Of a stretch of 64,000 nt of DNA, positions 43,390 through 50,877 are shown piece after piece. Position 1 is the stretch's first letter. Each line of letters begins with the position of its first letter. This DNA comes from Gemmatimonadota bacterium (GTDB lineage Bacteria > Gemmatimonadota > Gemmatimonadetes > Gemmatimonadales > GWC2-71-9), in NCBI GenBank assembly GCA_040388535.1, contig JAZKBR010000009.1, positions 69,736 to 133,735 on the forward strand. The letters run 5' to 3'. Below the pieces are notes generated by a model. That model was given only the letters and a program-made list of their open reading frames with translations, did no database searches and had not been told where the DNA came from. A program made the position numbers and the translations under genes.

Positions 43390-43896
43390 TCAGAAGTAGG
43401 CGACGGTGAGTGAGACTGTGCCGGTATACGCCCCGGCGACCTGAGCCGCCGTCGGCGAGACGGTCGCGCCGACGAAGACATACAGGTTGGTGGCGCCGCC
43501 GACGGTGGCGTTCGAGGCCGACGCCGACGGCGTGAAGGTGGTGCACCCCGAGGTCGTGTTGGTCGCATTCCAACAGCCATTCCAGCTGCCGATCGCGAGC
43601 GAGTTGGCGCCACTCGCCAGCGTCGTGGGGAGGGCGAAAGTCAGGGAGACGGCCTGACTCGCTTCAGCGACGATGTCGAACCGACCACTGGTGGCGGCAG
43701 AGACCGCGACGCTCTTGTTGACGCCAGGAAAGACATTGGCGAAATCGAGGTTCCGGGCTCCGGAGATGGTGATGGGGCGGAAGACCGTGGCGGTTGCCGT
43801 GATCGAGGCGCTCTGCGCAGCCATGGGGGTGGCCACAATGGCCAGGGCGAAGAGCGCGCTGATGCGCCGGCCAGCAGCTGCATAGAAATTCGACAT
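43390..43896 (-). CDS. DUF4402 domain pilin-like subunit, first gene of the operon
   Basis: A 168-residue protein with a signal peptide (ISALFALAIVATPMAAQ) followed by a DUF4402 domain: SITATATVFRPITISGARNL, LDFANVFPG, and the C-terminal VFVGATVSPTAAQVAGAYTG. Two cysteines in WNGCWNATNTTSGC may form a disulfide. DUF4402 proteins are related to fimbrial or coat subunits secreted by chaperone-usher systems. I chose the ATG at 43896, which follows an agaggga site; the frame is open upstream, but its residues there do not look like a signal peptide. Being first in the operon and best translated, it is probably the major subunit. Confidence 0.87.
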   Translation of the reverse strand: MSNFYAAAGRRISALFALAIVATPMAAQSASITATATVFRPITISGARNLDFANVFPGVNKSVAVSAATSGRFDIVAEASQAVSLTFALPTTLASGANSLAIGSWNGCWNATNTTSGCTTFTPSASASNATVGGATNLYVFVGATVSPTAAQVAGAYTGTVSLTVAYF

Positions 43897-44329
43897 TACG
43901 GTGTTTCCCTCTGAGACGTTGTGGGTGAAATAGCGTGGCGATACGGGGAGGCGCCGCGTTGTTAGACAGCAAGGGCAGGAGGTGTGCCGCGTCGAAATGG
44001 CGATAGTTAACATCCTACTAAACAATAACTTACGTAGTCTATCCACATCTGACATCGGCGACTGTCGTTAAGCTAAGCGTCTAGAAGGTCGACACTCGGC
44101 AAAAATTCGGAAAGCTTTAGCTGGTACCCTAAACTATTTGACAGCATCCGGTTGCATCGTTTTCCACAGCCCGCGGAGACCCCTCGCCCAGGGCACCGAT
44201 GCTCACGTCGGTTCCGAATCGTGGTTTTTTGCGGTGATCTGCTCCCTTTCTCCTTTTTCGCGGTAGCACAATTGTCGAGAAGATTGACAGGTGAATCCGC
44301 CGAGGTAGATCGGTTATTCTTCGCGCCTC
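43897..44329. promoter_or_regulatory. AT-richer divergent intergenic region between pilus operon and murC
   Basis: The longest non-coding stretch of the window (433 bases). Positions 43998-44145 are distinctly richer in A and T than the surroundings, with tracts such as gttaacatcctactaaacaat and caaaaattcggaaagcttt. It must hold the promoter of the reverse-strand pilus operon and that of murC. For the pilus operon I see a binding site before ATG 43896 but no firm -35/-10 pair. Small palindromes (gtcgac, aaagcttt, ggtacc) occur. I see no coding sequence or RNA gene in it. Confidence 0.7.
44284..44320 (+). promoter_or_regulatory. Candidate promoter of murC-ftsQ-ftsA-ftsZ
   Basis: TTGACA at 44284-44289 is a perfect -35 box. 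TAGATC at 44306-44311 follows after 16 bases, and TATTCT at 44315-44320 is an alternative -10. With the latter, transcription would begin about at the GTG of murC (44330), which has no ribosome binding site before it, so the message may be leaderless. Confidence 0.5.
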
Positions 44330-45703
44330 GTGGCTTCCCTCTTCGATCCGGCCGACCCCAGACCACTCCACTTCGTCGGAATCGGCGGGGCAGGGATGAG
44401 TGCGCTCGCACTTGCCGCGCGTCGTCGCGGCGTGGCAGTCACCGGTTGTGATGTCGAGGACACCGCCTTCGCCGATCTTGAGCGCGCGGGCGCGCGAACG
44501 CAGCTCGGTCCCGATGCCGCTCATATCCTCGGTGCGCGCGCGGTGGTCGTGACGGCCGCCGCCGCACAGGATCATCCTGAACTCGTCGCGGCGCGGATCG
44601 CCGGTATTCCCGTCGTCCCGCGCAAGGAAGCGCTGGCGGCCCTGGTCAATGGTCAGACGCTCGTGGCGATTGCCGGAACGCACGGCAAGACGACCACCAC
44701 CGTGATGACGACGGAAGCGCTGCGAGCGGCCGGGCTACACCCTTCCGGACTCGCGGGTGGGCGAGTTGGCTCCTGGGGCGGCAACGCGTTGCTGGATGGC
44801 GACACGCTCTTCGTCGTTGAAGCGGATGAGTACGATCAGGCCTTCCTGACGCTGCAGCCGACGATTGCCGTCATCAACAACGTCGAGCCGGATCATCTCG
44901 AGTGCTACGGGTCGGTCGATGCGATGGAGGGCGCCTTTGTCGAATTCGCGCGCCGCGCCGACCGGGTGCTCGTCGGCACGGCAGACCAGGGGAGCGATCG
45001 AGTCGCGCAGGCGATCGGGGCGAAAGCGTGGCGCTTCGGGGTCGAGCAAGGGGACATCCTCGTCGTACCGCGTGACCTCAGCGCGAGCGGGTCAATCGCT
45101 GACGTCACCTTTCCGGATGCCCAGCGGGTCACGCTTCACTTGCAAGTACCAGGCGTTCACAACCTTCGCAATGCGACGGCGGCGCTCGGTGTTGCCTTCG
45201 CGCTTCGTGCGCCACTTGAGCCGGTACTGACAGCGCTGCACGAGTTCGCCGGCGTCGGCCGGCGCTTCGAGCGGGGCGGCGTCGTGGCAGGTGTCGAGTT
45301 CGTCGACGACTACGCCCATCACCCGACCGAGCTGGTCGCCACGCTGGCGGCCGCGCGTCAGGCCTACCCCGACCATCGTCTTGTTGCTGTCTTCCAGCCG
45401 CACCTCTACTCGCGCACCCGCGAGCACGGCGAAGCGATGGGGCGTGCGCTCGCCGCGGCCGACCTTGTCGTCGTGGCCGATGTCTATGGCGCGCGTGAGC
45501 AGCCGATGGAAGGAATCACCGGCAAGCTGGTGGCCGATGCCGCCGTCGCCGCTGGTGCCTTCGTGCTGTATGAGCCGAAGCGGAGCGCACTCGCCACTGA
45601 AGTCGCCGGCTTGCTCCGCGAGGGCGATGTCGTCTTCACTCTCGGCGCGGGCGATATCACCAGGGTCGGTCCCGAGGTGCGGGCCATTCTGGAGGCACGG
45701 TGA
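44330..45703 (+). CDS. murC: UDP-N-acetylmuramate:L-alanine ligase
   Basis: MurC adds the first residue, L-Ala, to UDP-MurNAc. The 457-residue enzyme has HFVGIGGAGMSALA, the ATP loop GTHGKTTT at 116-123, EADEYDQAFL and VDDYAHHPTE. The start is GTG 44330; no ribosome binding site is visible before it, and the family N-terminus allows few other choices. It opens the second block of the dcw cluster, next to the divergent pilus operon. It overlaps ftsQ by four bases. Confidence 0.96.
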   Translation: MASLFDPADPRPLHFVGIGGAGMSALALAARRRGVAVTGCDVEDTAFADLERAGARTQLGPDAAHILGARAVVVTAAAAQDHPELVAARIAGIPVVPRKEALAALVNGQTLVAIAGTHGKTTTTVMTTEALRAAGLHPSGLAGGRVGSWGGNALLDGDTLFVVEADEYDQAFLTLQPTIAVINNVEPDHLECYGSVDAMEGAFVEFARRADRVLVGTADQGSDRVAQAIGAKAWRFGVEQGDILVVPRDLSASGSIADVTFPDAQRVTLHLQVPGVHNLRNATAALGVAFALRAPLEPVLTALHEFAGVGRRFERGGVVAGVEFVDDYAHHPTELVATLAAARQAYPDHRLVAVFQPHLYSRTREHGEAMGRALAAADLVVVADVYGAREQPMEGITGKLVADAAVAAGAFVLYEPKRSALATEVAGLLREGDVVFTLGAGDITRVGPEVRAILEAR

Positions 45704-46380
45704 CGCGCGGCGTGAAGGTGCTGGTGGCTGCACTCGTGCTGGCTGTGTCCGCCACGGTAGCGGTTGCTGCGCCGCGCATCCTGCACCGCGCCCGTTTCTT
45801 CCGGGTCCACGAGATCGAGGTCACCGGCCTGCGCTATCTCGACCGGGATGAAGTCGTCCGACGTTTGTTGCTCGCGCGTGATGCCTCGATCGCCGATCCG
45901 ATTGCTCCAATCCTCGCGGCGGCCGAAGCCATCCCAGGGGTGGTCGCGGCCTCGGTCGAGAAGCGGATGCCCGGCACGCTGCGCGTCACGCTCCTCGAAG
46001 CGACGCCGGTGGCGCTCGCGGCGCAGTCGGAACGACTCGTCCTGCTGGATCAGCGGGGGCGTGTGTTGCCGTTCGATCCGGCGCGTGTCCCCGTCTCGCT
46101 TCCCATCGCCGAGCCGGACTCGGCCACGGCGGCCGTGCTGACTCGCGTGATGACAACCGACACCGGCTGGTTCGCGCGGATCGAACGAGCGCATCGCGAG
46201 GGTGGCGATGTGCTCTTCGACGAGGGGCCACACCGGGTCCGCCTGCGCGTCGGTGCGACCGCCGCAACCCTCCGCGCCATCTCGGCGGTGCGCGACTACC
46301 TTGACCGCAAGTCTGTCAGTTGGCGTGAAATCGACGCTCGATATCAGGACCGGGTCTTTGTCCGGAAGGGTTCCGCGTGA
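45700..46380 (+). CDS. ftsQ: Cell division protein FtsQ
   Basis: A 226-residue bitopic protein with one N-terminal membrane helix (VLVAALVLAVSATVAVAA) and a periplasmic POTRA domain starting FFRVHEIEVTGLRYLDRDEV. FtsQ recruits the FtsB-FtsL pair and regulates septal wall synthesis. Sequence conservation is low in this family, but topology, POTRA domain and the place between murC and ftsA are all right. GTG start in a GTGA overlap; the stop overlaps ftsA. Confidence 0.92.
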   Translation: MTRGVKVLVAALVLAVSATVAVAAPRILHRARFFRVHEIEVTGLRYLDRDEVVRRLLLARDASIADPIAPILAAAEAIPGVVAASVEKRMPGTLRVTLLEATPVALAAQSERLVLLDQRGRVLPFDPARVPVSLPIAEPDSATAAVLTRVMTTDTGWFARIERAHREGGDVLFDEGPHRVRLRVGATAATLRAISAVRDYLDRKSVSWREIDARYQDRVFVRKGSA

Positions 46381-47633
46381 CCGTACCAGTGCAGCGGCTC
46401 GTCGCCGCAGTTGATCTCGGCAGCACCAAGGTGACTGGACTCATCGGTGAGGTGACTGGTGATTCCCGTTCCTGGGGGCTGCGCATCCTCGGCGTCGGCG
46501 TCGAAAAGTCGACCGGGTTGCGCCGCGGAGTAATCCGTGATTTCGAGGAAGTCGTTCGCGCCGTGCACAAGGCGATGACCGATGCCGAACGTGTCGCCGG
46601 GATCGAAGTCGGGACCGTCTATTGCGGGGTCGCGGGCGAACAGATCTCGCAACGTGTTTCGCACGGTGTGGCGAGCGTCCCTGGCAGTGAGATCCGGACC
46701 TCAGACCTCGCACGCGTCAATGACGTTGCCAGCAACGTTTCGTTCGGGCACGATCAGGAACTCCTCCACGCGATTCCGCACGACTATCGGGTTGATGGAC
46801 AGCCCGGCTACGCCGATCCGATCGGGATGACCGGTGAGAGGGTCGAAGCCGAGGTGTATCTCATTACCGCCCGGTCGAGCGCGCTGGCTCACCAGCGGAA
46901 GGCGATCGAGAAGGCGGGGTGGCACGTCGGCGAGTTCGTCCTTGAGCCGCTGGCGGGGTCGCTGGCGGTCCTCAGCCCCGAGGAGCGCGAGGACGGGGTG
47001 GTGATGGTCGAACTTGGCGGCGGGAGTACCACTGTCGCCATCTTTCAGGGTGGCAAGCTGCGCCACTCGGCCTCCCTCCGTTTTGCCGGGGGACACGTCA
47101 CCGCCGACCTCGTCCACGGGCTGCAGGTGACGCAGGCCGAGGCCGAGCGGATCAAGGAGACGTGGGGGGCAGCGTACGAGTCGGTCGTCTCGGAGAACGA
47201 GGTGATCGAACTGCCTGCGAGCGGGGTCCACCCTGCCCGGCATGCCCCCCGGCAGTTGGTCGCGCACATCATGCGGATGCGGCTCCAGGAAGTGATGGAG
47301 CTGGCCTTCGATGAGATTGCCCGGAGTGGCTGGGCCATGGCAGGGCTGCCGGGGGGGGTCGTCCTGACCGGGGCGGCTGCGGCGGCCCCGGGAATGATCG
47401 AGCTCACCCGCGATGTCTTCGCGGCGCCGGTCCGGATCGGCGTTCCGGCCGACGGATTGCGTGGGCTTACGGACAGGGTCGCTTCGCCGGGCTTCGCGGT
47501 ACCGGTCGGATTGGCCCTCTACGGTGCACGTCAGGTCGCCCTCGGGGGCGGGTTTGGCGCCGGTGGTCGCACGTCACCGGCGGTCGAGCGGATGTTTGCG
47601 CCAGTAAAGCGGTGGTTGCAGGATTTCTTCTGA
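46377..47633 (+). CDS. ftsA: Cell division protein FtsA
   Basis: FtsA is the actin-like ATPase that ties FtsZ filaments to the membrane. The 418-residue protein begins with the phosphate-1 loop VAAVDLGSTKVTGLIGEV. The 1C insertion follows, then phosphate-2 MVELGGGSTTVAIF, and the adenosine motif near GVVLTGAAAAAPGM. The last residues VERMFAPVKRWLQDFF form an amphipathic helix that suits the membrane-targeting tail. GTG start with GTGA overlap to ftsQ. A 32-base gap separates it from ftsZ. Confidence 0.96.
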   Translation: MTVPVQRLVAAVDLGSTKVTGLIGEVTGDSRSWGLRILGVGVEKSTGLRRGVIRDFEEVVRAVHKAMTDAERVAGIEVGTVYCGVAGEQISQRVSHGVASVPGSEIRTSDLARVNDVASNVSFGHDQELLHAIPHDYRVDGQPGYADPIGMTGERVEAEVYLITARSSALAHQRKAIEKAGWHVGEFVLEPLAGSLAVLSPEEREDGVVMVELGGGSTTVAIFQGGKLRHSASLRFAGGHVTADLVHGLQVTQAEAERIKETWGAAYESVVSENEVIELPASGVHPARHAPRQLVAHIMRMRLQEVMELAFDEIARSGWAMAGLPGGVVLTGAAAAAPGMIELTRDVFAAPVRIGVPADGLRGLTDRVASPGFAVPVGLALYGARQVALGGGFGAGGRTSPAVERMFAPVKRWLQDFF

Positions 47634-47665
47634 CCGGTCCTCGGGGGGGCGGTATGGTCGATGGG

Positions 47666-48862
47666 ATGATTTTCGAGCTCGAGGAGCAGTCGGCGCAAAA
47701 CGCCCGGATGAAGGTCGTTGGCGTCGGCGGCGGTGGCGGCAATGCCGTGAACCGTATGATTGAGGAACACCTGGCCGGAGTGCAGTTCATCTCGGTCAAC
47801 ACCGATGCTCAGGCGTTGTCGGGCTCACGGTCAGACCTCAAGGTCCAGATCGGGAAGAAGCTGACTCGCGGGCTCGGTGCCGGGGCACGCCCCGAGATTG
47901 GTCGTCAGGCCATCGAAGAGAATCGCGACGAGGTGCTCGAGCATCTCCAGGGTGCCGACCTGGTCTTCGTGACCTGCGGCATGGGCGGCGGCACCGGTAC
48001 GGGTGCCGCGCCGATCATCGCCCAGATCGCCAAGGACATCGGGGCGCTGACCGTCGGAATCGTGACGAAGCCGTTCCTGTTCGAGGGACGGAAGCGGATG
48101 AAGCAGGCCGAGATGGGGATCACGGAGCTGCGTCGAAACGTTGATACGATGATCGTCGTACCGAACGAACGACTGCTCGCCGTGGTCGGCAAGGGGATCC
48201 CGTTTCAGGATGCATTGAAGAAGGCCGATGAGGTGTTGCTCAATGCAACGCGGGGGATTGCGTCGCTCATCACCTCGACGGGCATCATCAACGTGGACTT
48301 CGCCGATGTGCGTACCGTGATGCAGAACGGTGGCGCCGCGCTGATGGGCACCGGCATCGGGCGGGGCGAGAATCGGGCACTCGAGGCGGCACAGCAGGCG
48401 ATCTCGTCGCCACTGCTCGACAACGTGTCGATCAATGGCGCGAGCGGTGTCTTGATCAACATCATCGGCGGCGACGACCTGACGCTCGGTGAGGCAACGC
48501 AGATCAGCGAGATCATCCACGATGCGGTGGGTGATGATGCCCAGATCATTTTCGGTGCGGGCAGCGATCCGCGCCTGGTGGGTGAGGTTCGCGTTACGGT
48601 GATCGCGACGGGCTTCGATCGTGCCGTGACCGGAGAGCCGGTGGTGGAGCGGAGTGTGCCGGGGCAGGTGCTCCCGTTCACGCCGCGCCGGCCGCAACCG
48701 AATGTGGCTTCGACGCCGATTGCGCCGACGACCATACCGGCCGCGAGCACCCCGGCACCACAAGCGGTGCCGTTTGTCCGACCGGCGCCGCCCGCACGAC
48801 CGGCAGCACCTGATGTGTCCGATATGGAGATTCCGACCTTTATCCGGCGGCAAATGGACTGA
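47666..48862 (+). CDS. ftsZ: Cell division GTPase FtsZ
   Basis: FtsZ is the tubulin homologue that forms the division ring. The 398-residue protein has VVGVGGGGGNAVNRM, the tubulin signature GGGTGTGAA at 107-115, the T7 loop with NVDFADV, and a proline-rich linker from about 318. The end IPTFIRRQMD is the conserved peptide that binds FtsA and other partners. ATG 47666 matches the usual N-terminus (MIFELEEQ); ATG 47654, four codons earlier, is also possible. Confidence 0.98.
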   Translation: MIFELEEQSAQNARMKVVGVGGGGGNAVNRMIEEHLAGVQFISVNTDAQALSGSRSDLKVQIGKKLTRGLGAGARPEIGRQAIEENRDEVLEHLQGADLVFVTCGMGGGTGTGAAPIIAQIAKDIGALTVGIVTKPFLFEGRKRMKQAEMGITELRRNVDTMIVVPNERLLAVVGKGIPFQDALKKADEVLLNATRGIASLITSTGIINVDFADVRTVMQNGGAALMGTGIGRGENRALEAAQQAISSPLLDNVSINGASGVLINIIGGDDLTLGEATQISEIIHDAVGDDAQIIFGAGSDPRLVGEVRVTVIATGFDRAVTGEPVVERSVPGQVLPFTPRRPQPNVASTPIAPTTIPAASTPAPQAVPFVRPAPPARPAAPDVSDMEIPTFIRRQMD

Positions 48863-50130
48863 TGCTTTCACGACGCGTACTCCAGCTTCCCATCGCCGTT
48901 GCCGTTCTCGGCGCGGCCGCGATGTTCGCGGTCCGCGGCGAATGGCCCTGGACGCGTCTGACTGATGTCCCGACTGCCCGCCCGATTGTGGTGACCAATC
49001 CGTTCCGGATTGTTCGCGACACGCTGCAGAGTGGCGAGACCGTATCGGCCCTGCTGGCACGTCAGGGCGTTACCGGCTTGAATGTCGCGACCCTCGCGAG
49101 CGTGGTGCGCTTCGATCCACGCCGGATCCGCGCGGGCCTCGAGTTCTTCGTGCGGCGCAATTCCGACACCGACGAGCCAACCCACGTTGAGTTCCGACCG
49201 ACCCCGGAGCAGCGGGTGCGGTTCGTTCGCGCGTCGAGCGGCGAGTGGAAGGGTGAGGCGGTACCGATCTACTGGGCAACCGATACCATTCGGGTCGGCG
49301 CCGGGATCGAGAGCAACCTCTATGCAGCGATGGACCGCGAGGTCAGCGAAGCAACGCTCGATCACAATGAGCGGGTGCGCCTCGTCAACGAGCTGGCCGA
49401 TGTCAACGAATGGACGGTCGACTTCTCGCGTGACATCCAGCCGGGCGATCGCTTCGCTGCGGTCGTCGAGCGGCTGGTCTCCGAAGAGGGCGAGGTCCGG
49501 TTCGGGCGCATCCTCGCCAGCGAACTGGTGCTCGGCGGCAAGACGCTCAATGCCTTCCGTTTCGGCGCAGCGGGCACGGCTGCAGCGTTCTACGATGGCG
49601 AGGGGAAGGCGCTGAAGCGCTCGTTCCTGGTGACCCCGGTCGAGTTCCGCTACATCTCGAGTGGCTTTTCGCGGGCACGCTTCCATCCGGTGCTCGGAAT
49701 CATGCGCAAGCACGAAGGGCTCGACTACGCTGCCGCCACGGGAACACCAGTTCGCGCGGCCGGTGACGGCACGGTGCTGCGCGCCGGCTATGGTGGCGGC
49801 TACGGCAACCTGGTCGAGGTTCGTCACCGTGATGGCGTGACCACTCGGTACGGTCACCTCTCGCGCATCGCGACGGGACTGCACCCGGGGATGCACGTGA
49901 CGCAGGGACAGGTCATTGGTCGCGTCGGGATGACCGGGCTCGCCACCGGACCGCATCTGCATTACGAATTCCGCGTCGACGGTGTCGCGCGAGATCCGCG
50001 CTCGATCAAGAGCGAGGCTGGCGCTCCGCTGCCGGGGAGTTCCCTCGCATCGTTCCGTTCCCAGCGCGATGTCCTGCTCCAGTTGCTCGGCCGCCGTGCG
50101 CCGGGCAACTCGTCGCCACTCGCCGGGTAG
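48862..50130 (+). CDS. M23 family (LytM-type) peptidoglycan endopeptidase
   Basis: A 422-residue envelope protein with an N-terminal hydrophobic segment (LPIAVAVLGAAAMFAV) and a LysM/OapA-like region around DTLQSGETVSALLARQGV. The C-terminal M23 domain has HEGLD (His284, Asp288) and HLHYEF (His365, His367), the four zinc-site residues of active LytM enzymes. It cleaves peptide cross-links in peptidoglycan, or at least binds there. The ATG overlaps the ftsZ stop by one base, so a role in septum splitting or elongation is likely. Confidence 0.93.
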   Translation: MLSRRVLQLPIAVAVLGAAAMFAVRGEWPWTRLTDVPTARPIVVTNPFRIVRDTLQSGETVSALLARQGVTGLNVATLASVVRFDPRRIRAGLEFFVRRNSDTDEPTHVEFRPTPEQRVRFVRASSGEWKGEAVPIYWATDTIRVGAGIESNLYAAMDREVSEATLDHNERVRLVNELADVNEWTVDFSRDIQPGDRFAAVVERLVSEEGEVRFGRILASELVLGGKTLNAFRFGAAGTAAAFYDGEGKALKRSFLVTPVEFRYISSGFSRARFHPVLGIMRKHEGLDYAAATGTPVRAAGDGTVLRAGYGGGYGNLVEVRHRDGVTTRYGHLSRIATGLHPGMHVTQGQVIGRVGMTGLATGPHLHYEFRVDGVARDPRSIKSEAGAPLPGSSLASFRSQRDVLLQLLGRRAPGNSSPLAG

Positions 50131-50145
50131 CTCCTCCGCATCTTG

Positions 50146-50877
50146 ATGGACCTCTATCCTGCTATCGACCTGCGCAGTGGCCGCGTCGTGCGCCTGTCGC
50201 AGGGCGAGGCTGAACGCCAGACGGTGTATGGGAGCGACCCTGCGGCGCAGGCTGCCGCGTTCGTCGACGACGGCGCCCGATGGGTACACGTGGTCGACCT
50301 CGATCGCGCCTTTGGTGGTGGCGAGAACGACGCCGCGGTTGCGGCCATTGTGGGCGCGGTGGCAGGGCGTGCGCGCGTACAAGTCGGTGGCGGTGTTCGA
50401 TCGCTCGCGCGCGCGGCGGCTCTGATGTCCCTTGGGGTCAGCCGAGTCGTGGTCGGCACGGCGGCGGTCGAACAGCCGGAATTGCTCGACGCCATGGTGA
50501 ATGAAGTTGGCGCCAGGCAGGTCGCTGTCGGCATCGATGCGCGCGATGGCATCGTCGCGTTGCGCGGGTGGACCGAACTCTCGCCGATCCGCGCGATCGA
50601 TCTCGCGCGGCGGGTCGCCGATCAGGGAATCGGGACCGTGATCGCGACCGATATTGCGCGCGACGGCATGCTCGGCGGGCCCGACATCACCGGATCGCTG
50701 GCCATCGCCGCGGCACTTGCAACGGCACCCGACCCAGATCTCATCGTTTCCGGCGGCGTTGCCACGCTTGATGACCTGCGCACCATCGCTGCCGCCGGAC
50801 TCGGTGGTGCCATCGTGGGGCGTGCGCTCTACGAGGGCCGCTTCACGCTGCGTGAAGCGCTCGAGGCGGCGGGATGA
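50146..50877 (+). CDS. hisA: HisA: ProFAR isomerase of histidine synthesis
   Basis: HisA isomerises the phosphoribosylformimino intermediate of histidine synthesis. The 243-residue barrel has catalytic Asp8 (YPAIDLRSG) and Asp131 (GIDARDG), VQVGGGVRS, and the second phosphate site TDIARDGMLGGPD and VSGGVATLDDL. ATG 50146 is preferred over an adjacent TTG at 50143. No other his gene is near; an orphan hisA could in some bacteria also serve tryptophan synthesis (PriA type), which I cannot decide here. Its end overlaps the VWA gene by four bases. Confidence 0.93.
   Translation: MDLYPAIDLRSGRVVRLSQGEAERQTVYGSDPAAQAAAFVDDGARWVHVVDLDRAFGGGENDAAVAAIVGAVAGRARVQVGGGVRSLARAAALMSLGVSRVVVGTAAVEQPELLDAMVNEVGARQVAVGIDARDGIVALRGWTELSPIRAIDLARRVADQGIGTVIATDIARDGMLGGPDITGSLAIAAALATAPDPDLIVSGGVATLDDLRTIAAAGLGGAIVGRALYEGRFTLREALEAAG

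Noticed and set aside
43970-44000. A sigma54-like site (ggcac and ttgc on the reverse strand) before the pilus operon
   Set aside because: The spacing between the two elements is about 11 bases, far from the required 4-6.
37860-44329. A mobile element or prophage carrying the pilus operon into dcw
   Set aside because: No transposase, integrase, terminal repeats or target duplication can be seen at the borders.
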